64,000 nucleotides of DNA from JAABVY01 sp964496505 (GTDB taxonomy: Bacteria; Zixibacteria; MSB-5A5; JAABVY01). Of the stretch, positions 27,655 to 36,114 are shown piece by piece. The translations under genes and the position numbers were made by a program. Below the pieces are notes generated by a model. That model worked only from the letters and a program-made list of their open reading frames with translations. It did no database searches and was not told the DNA's origin. The DNA is taken from NCBI GenBank assembly GCA_964496505.1, contig CAZBZV010000005.1, forward strand, positions 1-64,000, given 5' to 3'. Positions within the stretch are counted from its first letter, which is position 1, and every line of letters starts with the position of its first letter.

Positions 27655-29352
27655 ATGCGTTACATCACATTTTTTGCAGCTGCCCTGCTTGTGGCGGGAT
27701 TGTGCTCGGCGGCGACTATCGATGTGCCGTCGGATGAACCCACCATCCAGGCCGGTATCGATGCTGCGGTTGATGGCGACACTGTGCTGGTTGCGCCGGG
27801 GACTTACACCGGCGAGGGTAATCGTGAGCTTGCTACCAACGGCAAGAAGATTGTGGTCAAAGGCTCAGGCGGGCCGGAGAATACAATAATCGACTGCGAG
27901 GGATTTAATGGCTTCTCATTGGACGAAAGCTTTGAGGACAGCCTGACTGTTATTGACGGTTTCAAGATTATCAATGGCTTAAATGGAATTTACCTTGAAT
28001 ATGCCAATCCTAAGCTCCTGAATCTCATTATCCGGGATAATGCTGAATCGGGAGTAAGGATGACTGCGCCTCCTGATAAAAAAGCCACAAAAGAGGGTGA
28101 ACGGCTTATTATGCGCAACTGCAATATCTCGCATAACGGTGAGAGAGGAATATTCGGCTGGACCGGCTTTGTGGGTACGCTCGATATTACTGACTGCGTT
28201 GTGGACTCGAACACATTTGCCGGTATTCGGGGCAACAGCTTCTTTGTCGATTTTAAGCGCTGCAGCTTTATGGGCAACGATACCGCTGTCACCCTTAGGT
28301 TCAGCGGCGGCACGGTGGATAGCTGCGAGTTCAGGGAAAACAATGAGTCGGTAACTCTTGAACAAACTGACCTGACTATAACGAACTCCGAGTTTTATGA
28401 CGGCGGCGGCCTTTCCAGCATGGGTCTTCAGGGATTCACTGTAGTTGACTGCCTTTTCGATGATCTATCCAATGCGATCGCCGGTTATTCAAATATAAAT
28501 GAATCGACTATAAGGAATTGCGAATCGATTGGCGGGGCCATTGGCATATCAGATGAGGAGCCCAATTTACTTATCTTCGAAAACTGCCAGATCTATGATA
28601 ACAATGGGGGCTTTTGGGGGGATAACCTGGTTCTGACAATTACGAACTGTGAAATATATAATAATGGCGATGGTATCTTGTTGGAAGGGATGTCATCCGA
28701 ACTAATTATGGACTATTGTCTTTATTACAATAATTCCGGTTCGATAGAACTCGGTCCATTTGTTGACTGCCGAATCAGCAGCTCGTCTTTTGCGACCAAT
28801 CTCAATGATTTATTTGTTATAAATTCCAACTCCCCCAATAGTATTGCAATCAGCGACTGTATTGTTGCACACAACACCGGTGTGGGATTGCTGTCAATCG
28901 GTTCACAGGGACCCTTTGATATCTCCTGCTCGGATTTCTATGATAATTCCGGCGGTAATTTTGTCGGGATTCCCGATCAGACAGGGATCAATGGCAATAT
29001 TTCCGAAGATCCGCTTTTCTGTGATACTGCTTCAAATGATTACACCCTGGATTATCTCTCGCCCTGCGCTCCGATGAACAACTCCTGCGGGGTGCTGATG
29101 GGGGCGCGTGAGGTCGGATGCGGGATTGCCTGCGGCGATATCAACGGCGATCAGGCGTTAGGGGTCAGCGATGCTGTCTATCTGATCAATTACCTGTTTA
29201 TCAACGGACCCGCGCCATATCCGATGGAGATTGCCGATGTCAACTGTAACGGCAATGTCAACCTGGTGGATGTGATCTATATAGTCAACTATGTCTTCCG
29301 GGGCGGCGCCGATCCCTGCGATCCGAATGATGACGGCGTGCCGGATTGTTAA
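27655..29352 (+). CDS. Secreted right-handed beta-helix protein with C-terminal dockerin
   Basis: The 565-residue protein has a signal peptide (about residues 1-20, ending LCSAATI), then DVPSDEPTIQAGIDAAVDGDTVLVAPGTY, quoted here only in part as the usual opening of pectate-lyase-like beta-helices, followed by many helix turns rich in N..IS.C. repeats (residues about 60-490). The last 70 residues form a type I dockerin with two calcium-binding loops (GDINGDQALGVSDAVYLINY and DVNCNGNVNLVDVIYIVNY). No catalytic residues can be assigned. I start it at 27655 after GGCGGAGGAG; 32 upstream in-frame codons lack a ribosome-binding site and signal peptide. A terminator follows. Confidence 0.88.
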   Translation: MRYITFFAAALLVAGLCSAATIDVPSDEPTIQAGIDAAVDGDTVLVAPGTYTGEGNRELATNGKKIVVKGSGGPENTIIDCEGFNGFSLDESFEDSLTVIDGFKIINGLNGIYLEYANPKLLNLIIRDNAESGVRMTAPPDKKATKEGERLIMRNCNISHNGERGIFGWTGFVGTLDITDCVVDSNTFAGIRGNSFFVDFKRCSFMGNDTAVTLRFSGGTVDSCEFRENNESVTLEQTDLTITNSEFYDGGGLSSMGLQGFTVVDCLFDDLSNAIAGYSNINESTIRNCESIGGAIGISDEEPNLLIFENCQIYDNNGGFWGDNLVLTITNCEIYNNGDGILLEGMSSELIMDYCLYYNNSGSIELGPFVDCRISSSSFATNLNDLFVINSNSPNSIAISDCIVAHNTGVGLLSIGSQGPFDISCSDFYDNSGGNFVGIPDQTGINGNISEDPLFCDTASNDYTLDYLSPCAPMNNSCGVLMGAREVGCGIACGDINGDQALGVSDAVYLINYLFINGPAPYPMEIADVNCNGNVNLVDVIYIVNYVFRGGADPCDPNDDGVPDC

Positions 29353-29374
29353 AAAAACATAAATAAAACAAAAA

Positions 29375-29408
29375 AACCCGTTCATATCATTGAACGGGTT
29401 TTCTTTTT
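29375..29408 (+). terminator. Rho-independent terminator of the dockerin gene
   Basis: AACCCGTTCA (29375-29384) pairs perfectly with TGAACGGGTT (29391-29400), six-base loop, followed by TTCTTTTT. Upstream A-rich DNA may allow use from the minus strand too, so it could back up the terminator of small RNA copy 2. Confidence 0.88.
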
Positions 29409-29423
29409 GCATATTCAAACAAA

Positions 29424-29494
29424 TAAAAAGACCGGCTAGCAGGAGCCGGTCCATAGACACCACATCTTATAGGGTAGGTTTAAATGAAAGGGGT
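29424..29494 (-). ncRNA. Candidate small RNA, copy 2 (~71 nt)
   Basis: This minus-strand element resembles 27304-27376 from its predicted 5' end to its terminator: about 42 of 51 aligned positions match by hand from AUACCC to GGACCGG, including AAACCUACC and UGUGGUGUCUA. It ends in an 8-bp stem (GACCGGCU/AGCCGGUC, 29430-29451) followed by UUUUUAUUU. The stem arms vary while pairing is kept. The nearest downstream DNA on this strand is the antisense of the dockerin gene, so it cannot be a leader of a coding gene, which favours an independent small RNA. Confidence 0.65.
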
Positions 29495-29500
29495 ATTAGT

Positions 29501-29528
29501 AATTTAGCACATATTCCGATGTTGTCAA
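29501..29528 (-). promoter_or_regulatory. Promoter of small RNA copy 2
   Basis: On the minus strand TTGACA (29528-29523), a 16-bp spacer and TAAATT (29506-29501) point into the RNA candidate. The -35 is identical to that of copy 1; the -10 is weaker. The stretch 29529-29849 beyond it is AT-rich, ends in long T-runs (29813-29846), and holds no gene that I can support. Confidence 0.55.
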
Positions 29529-29849
29529 TAATAAATTATATAATTTTTAAAAAAAATTAACATGTTCTGATTGGCTTTTTTATGGCGAAAATTCAAGCAA
29601 AAAGAGAATGTTCGAGATTGTGTCTAAGGTGTTATACCATAAACAAATCGGGTAATGCTTGACGGATTTTGGACCATATTTGTTCATGCAAAATTGCAAT
29701 TCAAATCACCTCCAAAAAATATTTTGAATCTATATGCCATAATCAATATTGCTGTGAGTAAATCAGCCCTGCTAATCGGCCATTTTGGAGAAGATGGAGC
29801 CGTCGCAGAAATTGCTTTTTTTTAAATTTTTTTATTTTATTTTTTCAAT

Positions 29850-30044
29850 ATGACCGCGCCATCTGTACAAATGTTCAGGGGATGCCTTTTAGGGCAATGT
29901 CTGGGCGATGCATTGGGCTTTCCGGTTGAGGGGCATGCCGAGGATGACTGCAACAGTTTTATCTTCAGGCAGGTCAAATATTGGTTTGACAATATCATAC
30001 CCATCAGTAGCTTATATATAGATAACTTAAATCGGATTTTTAAT
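29850..30044 (+). pseudogene. Remnant of an ADP-ribosylglycohydrolase, in frame with hypA
   Basis: The open frame starting at 29850 encodes FRGCLLGQCLGDALGFPVEG (residues 9-28) and EDDCNSFIF, the N-terminal signature of the ADP-ribosylglycohydrolase (DraG/ARH) family, whose members run to roughly 300 residues. After about 48 residues the similarity stops and the frame runs without a stop into hypA. No ribosome-binding site precedes the ATG. I read it as the stump of a deleted gene whose promoter region may now serve hypA; a true fusion protein is possible but less likely. Confidence 0.6.
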
Positions 30045-30389
30045 GTGCATGAAATGAAAGTGGCACAGGAGATAATCAGCTTTTCCGAGAAGGAGATGCA
30101 TGAACGGGGATTTGCAACCCTTACCGAGATCGGAATCAAAGTTGGAGCATTAAGCTGTATCGATCCGGAATCGCTGAGCTTTGCCTTTGATGTGCTGAAA
30201 AAGGAAACCGGGCTTTCGCAGGCGGTGTTAAATATTGAGAGAGTTACGATTGAAGCGAGATGTTTATTATGCGGTACTGAATTCAAAGTTGCCGATTATG
30301 TTTTTGTCTGTCCCAAATGCGGTGCATCTGATGTCGAAGTGCATAAGGGTGAGGAGCTGGTAATAACTTATTTGACGGGCGAGAGATGA
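30045..30389 (+). CDS. hypA: Hydrogenase nickel incorporation protein HypA
   Basis: HypA delivers nickel to the [NiFe] hydrogenase large subunit together with HypB. With a GTG start at 30045 the 114-residue protein begins MHEMKVAQEI, placing the nickel-binding His at position 2, and has the zinc site as two Cys-x-x-Cys pairs (CLLCGTEF and CPKCGASDVEV). Length fits the family exactly. The start is decided by that MHE rule; the longer open frame from 29850 adds an unrelated glycohydrolase fragment. A weak CGGA ribosome-binding site lies nine bases upstream. hypB follows after 24 bp, whereas hypFCDE are 12 kb away. Confidence 0.93.
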   Translation: MHEMKVAQEIISFSEKEMHERGFATLTEIGIKVGALSCIDPESLSFAFDVLKKETGLSQAVLNIERVTIEARCLLCGTEFKVADYVFVCPKCGASDVEVHKGEELVITYLTGER

Positions 30390-30413
30390 GCCAGTCTTAT
30401 ATAGGGGGATTAT

Positions 30414-31082
30414 ATGTCTGAAAGAGTTGAGGTAGAAAAAAAAGTCTTATCGGAAAACGATAAGCTGGCGGCCGATATCAGGCAGGAGTTTTCTGCAAAG
30501 AAGATTCTGGCCTTGAACCTTGTCAGCTCTCCCGGTTCGGGCAAAACCAGCCTTCTGGAAAAAACTCTCTATGTGCTGGACAAGGAATTCAATATCGCGA
30601 TTATTGCCGGGGATGTTCAAACCGACAACGACGCCAAACGCCTTCAGCGGGCCGGGGGCAAAGCTGTTCGTCCGATAATGACAGGCGGGGCATGCCATCT
30701 GGATGCGCGTATGGTGGGCAAGGTACTGGATGAAATCGATATCGATAAACTCGATCTTTTGTTTTTGGAAAATGTCGGCAATCTTGTCTGTCCCTCGGGA
30801 TTTGATCTGGGCGAGGATATGAAAGTGGTTTTGGTGAGCACTACCGAGGGGGACGACAAGCCTTTGAAGTATCCTTCCATGTTCAGGAAATCATCGGCCC
30901 TGGTAATTAACAAGATCGATCTTCTGGGTCTCTCGGATTTCGATATCGAGAAAGCGGAAAAGCATGCCTTGCAGGTCAATGGCGGCCTGGATATAATTCG
31001 TCTCTCCTGCCGGACAGGTGAGAATATAAATCACTGGTGTGACTGGCTGAGAGACAAGATTGCCAATAAGAAGAATAGTTAG
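30414..31082 (+). CDS. hypB: Hydrogenase nickel incorporation GTPase HypB
   Basis: HypB is the GTPase that powers nickel insertion. The 222-residue protein has the P-loop SSPGSGKTS at residues 38-46, the metal-site segment GGACHLDARMV and NKIDLLG as the guanine-specificity motif. It lacks the N-terminal nickel-binding cysteine motif and histidine-rich stretch seen in some HypB proteins, so it has insertion but probably not storage function. It is coupled to hypA and serves the hydrogenase at 37032-41544. Confidence 0.96.
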   Translation: MSERVEVEKKVLSENDKLAADIRQEFSAKKILALNLVSSPGSGKTSLLEKTLYVLDKEFNIAIIAGDVQTDNDAKRLQRAGGKAVRPIMTGGACHLDARMVGKVLDEIDIDKLDLLFLENVGNLVCPSGFDLGEDMKVVLVSTTEGDDKPLKYPSMFRKSSALVINKIDLLGLSDFDIEKAEKHALQVNGGLDIIRLSCRTGENINHWCDWLRDKIANKKNS

Positions 31083-31113
31083 TATCAACACCATACCAAG
31101 CCCATCCTATCAT

Positions 31114-31136
31114 TGCGTATCGGCAATACGCATTTT
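31114..31136 (+). terminator. Possible weak terminator after hypB
   Basis: TGCGTAT (31114-31120) pairs with ATACGCA (31126-31132) around a five-base loop, followed by TTTTG. The stem is short and the U-run poor. Confidence 0.35.
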
Positions 31137-31157
31137 GTATACAATCTATTAGTATTG
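31124..31157 (+). repeat. 34-bp motif shared with 61250-61283
   Basis: It matches 61250-61283 at 26 of 34 positions without gaps, best over the TATACAA and ATTAGTATTG ends. Both copies are intergenic and on the same strand. It might be a promoter or protein-binding site; no function is known. Confidence 0.35.
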
Positions 31158-31766
31158 CTTTTAAAGTTGTAATCGCCTTCTTTATGTCAGCGAACATGAA
31201 GAAGAAAAAGGATAATTTGTTAGTTTTAAACGAAATAGAAAAGAACGAAAGAATAAAGGGCCGGGGCCGCAAGAATGATACTGTGCCCTTCACGCAGGGA
31301 AGATCCAGTTTAACGCCAGGCATATCCCCCAGATTCAATGGCGGATTTTTCTGTCCTAACTATGGTTATCATAATTCCGCCGGTAGTGGAGAGATCGCGG
31401 CTCAATATAAACCAAAAGGGAGGCCCCCCATATTCCACATTCCAAAAAGCGTTAAATGTAGAATCCCTACATGTTCTCGTTGGATCTTCCTGCGTGAGGG
31501 GCATGATATCGAATCAAAATCCGGTCAATATCTCAGTTCGGGAGAGGTGATCGGCTGTGCGGATAATGAGACTGTACAATAAGGAAGCTCTATCCGGAAT
31601 TCACAACCGGGCAAATTTATCAACCTGCATCTTCAAATCTGATTTTTCAAGTTACAATCGATTCATAAAAAGACACGATGTCAATTAGATTCGATGTTAG
31701 TGGATGAGGATGATTTTCGCATTGGCTAGCAGGCCGTTCAATATCGTGTTATAAGAGGTGGATAAA
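31137..31766. other. Long intergenic region without a confident gene
   Basis: From hypB to the PEP synthase gene there are nearly 700 bp. Several overlapping short frames exist, the longest at 31184-31582 on the plus strand (132 codons, starting MSANMKKKKDNLLVLN), with others on both strands over 31310-31550; none has a convincing ribosome-binding site or a recognisable domain. The overlap of several frames and the GGGAGGCCCCCC and ATGTAGAATCCCTACAT repeats suggest a decayed element or a structured RNA. I leave it unassigned. Confidence 0.4.
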
Positions 31767-34160
31767 TTGAGTAAAGAAAAAGATAAATACGTCAGATGGT
31801 TCGAGGATTTAAGCTCCGATGATGTTTCAGTCGTGGGGGGCAAGAACGCCTCCCTGGGTGAGATGATTAGAGGTTTGAAGGGCCGCGGAGTCAGTGTGCC
31901 CGATGGTTTTGCCACCACAGCCGAGGCATACCGCAAATACCTTGAAGAAAATGAAATTAATGAGAAAATGGATGCGAAGCTGAAGGATTTGAAAAAGGAT
32001 GGCAGCAATCTATCAAAGGTAGGAAAATCGATTCGAATGATGTTTCGCAAGGGGGAGTTTCCCAATTCAATTGCGGACGAAATAGTCGATGCCTACAACG
32101 AGCTTCGCAGCCGAAACGGGGATCAGGATATAACGGTTGCGGTTAGAAGCAGCGCGACTGCCGAAGACCTTCCTCATGCCAGCTTTGCCGGTCAGCAGGA
32201 GACTTACCTTAATGTCAGCGGCGAGGAAGATCTTCTGGAAGCCTGCAAGAGCTGTTATGCTTCGCTGTTTACGAACCGCGCTATAAGCTATCGTGAAGAG
32301 AAAGGCTTTGATCATAAAAAGGTAGCCTTGTCGATAGGTGTACAACGTATGGTACGTTCCGATAAGGCCGGGTCGGGGGTAATGTTTTCGATTGATACCG
32401 AGACCGGTTTTAAGGATATGGTAGTTATCAATGCCGCCTGGGGACTGGGTGAGAATGTGGTGCAGGGCAGTATTAATCCGGACGAGTACCAGGTTTTCAA
32501 GCCTCTGCTGGGGGCGGACAGCTACAATCCGATTATCGATAAAAACCTGGGCGATAAAGAGAAAAAGATGGTTTATGCCAGGAGCAGCGCCACGAAAAAT
32601 ATCAATACTACCAAAAAGGAACGCGGCAGCTTTGTGCTCGAGGATAAGGAAATCCTGACTCTGGCAGAATGGGCGGTTGAGATCGAAAAGCATTACGAGA
32701 AAGCTATGGATATCGAATGGGCTAAGGACGGAAAGAATGGTAAGCTGTATATTGTTCAGGCGCGTCCCGAGACCGTGCAGTCGCAGAAAGAGGCCGGTTC
32801 GATGAAGGCTTATGAACTGAAAGAGGAGGGCAAGGAGATTCTGTCCGGCCTGAGTATCGGTGAGGGGATTGCATCAGGCAAAGCGCAGGTTATTAAGGAT
32901 GCCGACGATATCGACCGGTTTAAGGAGGGATCTATTTTAATCACCGGTATGACCGATCCCGACTGGGTACCTATTATGAAGAAGGCCGCGGGTATCGTTA
33001 CCGATTACGGCGGGCGTACCTCGCATGCAGCGATAGTCAGCCGTGAGCTGGGAATCCCGGCTGTTGTCGGCACGGAGGAGGCTACCGAAAAGATCGATGA
33101 TAAACAGGAGATCACGATATCCTGCACCGACAATGAGCGGGGCGTAGTCTATGAAGGCTTGCTGGAGTTCGAGGAATCGACTATTGATCTTGAGGAAATC
33201 CCCGAGACAAAGACCAAAATAAAGATGAATATCGCAAGTCCCGGTGCGGCCTTCAGATGGTGGCGTCTGCCAGCTGACGGTATCGGCCTGGCGCGGATGG
33301 AATTCATAATAAACAACGTGATAAAGATACATCCCATGGCGCTTTTACATTACGATGATCTCGAAGACAAGGATGCCAAAAAGACAATTCGCGATTTGAC
33401 CAAATTGTATGATTCCAAACCACAGTACTTTATCGATCATCTCGCGCGAGGAATAGCCAAAATCGCCGCCTCGCAATATCCCAAGCAGGTGATAGTCCGC
33501 ATGAGCGATTTCAAATCGAATGAATATGCAGATTTGATAGGCGGAAAGCAGTTTGAGCCGGATGAGGAGAATCCGATGCTCGGTTTCCGCGGGGCCTCGC
33601 GTTATTACAGCGAGAAATACCGCGAAGCGTTTGCTCTGGAATGCAAGGCCATACGCAAAGTGCGGGAGGAGATCGGAATGGAGAACGTTGCTATAATGAT
33701 ACCGTTCTGCCGCACAGTTGAAGAGGCCGACAAAATCCTGGCGGTGCTATCGGACTATGAACTGGAACGCGGCAGAAGCGCATTGAAGATCTATGTAATG
33801 TGCGAGATACCGTCGAATGTGATCTTAGCAGAGGAGTTCGCCAAGCGCTTTGACGGCTTCTCGATAGGTTCCAACGATTTGACCCAGCTTGTACTGGGTG
33901 TAGACCGCGATTCGGCAGAATTGAGCAGTCTCTTTGATGAGCGCAACGATGCGGTAAAGAGTTTTATTGCACAGTTGATCAGGGACGCTCACAAGCATGA
34001 CTGCGAGGTCGGTATCTGCGGCCAGGCGCCCAGTGATTATCTGGAATTCGCCGAATTCCTGGTGCGCGAGGGAATCGATTCGATCTCGCTTAATCCCGAC
34101 AGCGTGATAAATACCATAAAGTGTATTTCTAATGTCGAAAAGGGGCAGAGCAAAGACTGA
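31767..34160 (+). CDS. ppsA: Phosphoenolpyruvate synthase
   Basis: PpsA converts pyruvate and ATP to phosphoenolpyruvate, AMP and phosphate, the entry to gluconeogenesis. The 797-residue protein has the N-terminal ATP-binding domain (VGGKNASLGEMI near residues 22-33, AVRSSATAEDLPHASFAGQQ), the swivelling phosphohistidine domain (GGRTSHAAIVSRELGIPAV, catalytic His) and the C-terminal PEP-binding barrel (FSIGSNDLTQL and GICGQAPSD). I start it at TTG 31767, which has GAGGTG six bases upstream, rather than at GTG 31758, which overlaps that site. It may feed hexose phosphates to the glucan genes. Confidence 0.95.
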   Translation: MSKEKDKYVRWFEDLSSDDVSVVGGKNASLGEMIRGLKGRGVSVPDGFATTAEAYRKYLEENEINEKMDAKLKDLKKDGSNLSKVGKSIRMMFRKGEFPNSIADEIVDAYNELRSRNGDQDITVAVRSSATAEDLPHASFAGQQETYLNVSGEEDLLEACKSCYASLFTNRAISYREEKGFDHKKVALSIGVQRMVRSDKAGSGVMFSIDTETGFKDMVVINAAWGLGENVVQGSINPDEYQVFKPLLGADSYNPIIDKNLGDKEKKMVYARSSATKNINTTKKERGSFVLEDKEILTLAEWAVEIEKHYEKAMDIEWAKDGKNGKLYIVQARPETVQSQKEAGSMKAYELKEEGKEILSGLSIGEGIASGKAQVIKDADDIDRFKEGSILITGMTDPDWVPIMKKAAGIVTDYGGRTSHAAIVSRELGIPAVVGTEEATEKIDDKQEITISCTDNERGVVYEGLLEFEESTIDLEEIPETKTKIKMNIASPGAAFRWWRLPADGIGLARMEFIINNVIKIHPMALLHYDDLEDKDAKKTIRDLTKLYDSKPQYFIDHLARGIAKIAASQYPKQVIVRMSDFKSNEYADLIGGKQFEPDEENPMLGFRGASRYYSEKYREAFALECKAIRKVREEIGMENVAIMIPFCRTVEEADKILAVLSDYELERGRSALKIYVMCEIPSNVILAEEFAKRFDGFSIGSNDLTQLVLGVDRDSAELSSLFDERNDAVKSFIAQLIRDAHKHDCEVGICGQAPSDYLEFAEFLVREGIDSISLNPDSVINTIKCISNVEKGQSKD

Positions 34161-34214
34161 GATAGATGTATAGTGATTAATAAATCAGACAAGTATTAAA
34201 TGAGGTGTTAGAAA

Positions 34215-35351
34215 GTGTTTGGCAAGGGTATAAAGATTTTTACGATTTTCGGTTTCGAGGTTAAGCTGGACTGGTCATGGTTTATCCTGGCGCTACTGAT
34301 TACATGGTCTCTGGCTAAGGGATTATTCCCGAACATGTACGAGGATTTTTCAACCGCGACTTATTGGTGGATGGGTGTGGCCGGGACAATCGGGCTTTTT
34401 TTCTCGGTAGTATTTCATGAACTCTCGCATTCGCTTGTAGCGAGAAGATACGGCACGCCGATGCATGGGATTACGCTTTTCGTTTTCGGCGGTATGGCCG
34501 AGATGACCGATGAGCCCAACAGCCCCAAATCAGAGGCCTTTATGGCAATAATCGGGCCGATAACGAGCATCATTATCGGATTGATCTGCCTGGGAGTATA
34601 TTATCTCTGGCAGGGGGCGTTGAGCCAGAGTCCGGTGGGCGGAGTCATAAATTATCTGGGCTTTATCAATCTGGTTCTGGCGGCATTTAATCTGATTCCG
34701 GCCTATCCCTTGGACGGTGGAAGGATTCTCCGTTCGATACTCTGGCATTTCAAGAAGAACCTGAAGAAAGCCACCTCGATTGCCTCGAAGATCGGATCAG
34801 CCTTTGGAATATTTCTGCTGGTACTGGGCGTGATTAATATCATCAGCGGTAATTTTATAGGTGGAATCTGGATCTTTCTGATCGGCTTGTTCATACGGGG
34901 AGCGGCGCAGTCATCCTACCAGCAGCTTTTGGTCAAGCAGGCTCTCGCCGGGGAGAAGGTCAGCCGCTTTATGAAAAAGGAACCGATTACAGTTTCGCCA
35001 GAGTTGAGCGTTGATGATCTGGTGGAGGATTATCTGTATAAATATCATCACAAGATGTTTCCGGTCATGGATAGCAACCGTCTGGTGGGCTGTGTGACTA
35101 TCAATGATGTCAAGAATATCAAGCGTGATGAGCGCGACCGGCATAAAGTATCCGAGATTGCCGACGACTGCTCCGACAGCAATACTATCAGCGCGGATAC
35201 AGACGCTGTAAAGGCGCTTTCGCGCATGCGCAAGAATCAGAAGAGCAGATTGATGGTAATGGATAACGGCAACCTTGTGGGTATGCTTACGCTTAAGGAC
35301 ATGCTGGAGTTTCTGAATATGAAGATGGATCTGGAGGAGGAGCTTAGCTAA
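34215..35351 (+). CDS. Site-2 protease family protein with two CBS domains
   Basis: This 378-residue membrane protein belongs to the M50 (Rip1-like) intramembrane metalloproteases. It has about six membrane segments in residues 20-235, the zinc motif HELSH at residues 68-72 and the LDG motif in AYPLDGGRIL near residue 170. Residues about 250-370 form two CBS domains (MKKEPITVSPELSVDDLV and ISADTDAVKALSRM) that probably sense an adenine nucleotide. Its substrate is unknown. The start is GTG, and the next gene follows after 17 bp. Confidence 0.92.
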   Translation: MFGKGIKIFTIFGFEVKLDWSWFILALLITWSLAKGLFPNMYEDFSTATYWWMGVAGTIGLFFSVVFHELSHSLVARRYGTPMHGITLFVFGGMAEMTDEPNSPKSEAFMAIIGPITSIIIGLICLGVYYLWQGALSQSPVGGVINYLGFINLVLAAFNLIPAYPLDGGRILRSILWHFKKNLKKATSIASKIGSAFGIFLLVLGVINIISGNFIGGIWIFLIGLFIRGAAQSSYQQLLVKQALAGEKVSRFMKKEPITVSPELSVDDLVEDYLYKYHHKMFPVMDSNRLVGCVTINDVKNIKRDERDRHKVSEIADDCSDSNTISADTDAVKALSRMRKNQKSRLMVMDNGNLVGMLTLKDMLEFLNMKMDLEEELS

Positions 35352-35368
35352 ACAAAGCGGTGTGATTA

Positions 35369-36091
35369 ATGAAACTGACATTCCCCGGCACTCGCGGAAA
35401 TATCGAAGCCAAGACAAGTCGTCACAGGCTGCATACGAATCTGATAGTGAGTTATAGAAGTAAAAATGTTTTAATCGATTGCGGCGAGGACTGGAAAGGC
35501 AAACTGGAAGAATTGAAACCGGATGCGATAGTAATAACCCATGCACATCCGGATCACTCATTTGCTTTAAAGGAAGGCGCGCCATGCAGGGTTTATGCTC
35601 CGGAGGAGGCATACAAGGAGATAAAAAAGTATAAAATAAATAATCTAAAAGAAATCAAACATCGTAAGTCCTTCCAAGCAAGGGGAATTCAATTCGAGGC
35701 TTTCCCGGTCGAACATTCGATCAAGGCGCCGGCAGTGGGATATCGTATCAGCGCAGGAAGGCATACAATATTCTATGCTCCTGATCTAGTCTATATTTAC
35801 AGCCGAGCGGGAGCTTTGAAGGGAGCCTCGCTTTATATCGGGGATGGCGCAACTATTAAGCGCTCGTTTGTCAGGAAGCGCGGAGACAGATTAATAGGCC
35901 ATACCCCGGTGCAGACCCAGTTGACATGGTGCCAAAAAGAGGGGGTGCCCAAAATGATAGTAACCCATTGCGGCTCACAAATAGTCAAGGGAGATGAGCG
36001 CAAGATCGGAAAGCGCATTCGTGAGATGGCTTCGGAGCGGGGCGTGGAAGTTGAAATCGCTTACGATGGCATGGAAATTACGCTTAGATAG
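35369..36091 (+). CDS. Metallo-beta-lactamase-fold hydrolase
   Basis: This 240-residue protein has the metal-binding THAHPDHSF motif (about residues 57-65), preceded by VLIDCGEDW, and further metal-site segments FEAFPVEHS and YAPDLVY. Proteins of this type act on nucleic acids, phosphodiesters or thioesters; the substrate cannot be told from the sequence. It lies in a row with the site-2 protease and mutM genes (gaps of 17 and 23 bp), so the three may be co-transcribed. Confidence 0.85.
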   Translation: MKLTFPGTRGNIEAKTSRHRLHTNLIVSYRSKNVLIDCGEDWKGKLEELKPDAIVITHAHPDHSFALKEGAPCRVYAPEEAYKEIKKYKINNLKEIKHRKSFQARGIQFEAFPVEHSIKAPAVGYRISAGRHTIFYAPDLVYIYSRAGALKGASLYIGDGATIKRSFVRKRGDRLIGHTPVQTQLTWCQKEGVPKMIVTHCGSQIVKGDERKIGKRIREMASERGVEVEIAYDGMEITLR

Positions 36092-36114
36092 TATTCAAAA
36101 GGGAGTGGTGGAAA

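Noticed and set aside
29837..30286. 149-codon open frame on the minus strand over hypA
   Set aside because: It is antisense to hypA and the glycohydrolase remnant, with no family match by eye.
31184..31582. 132-codon open frame as a protein gene
   Set aside because: There is no good ribosome-binding site or domain, and several other frames overlap it. I recorded the region as unassigned.
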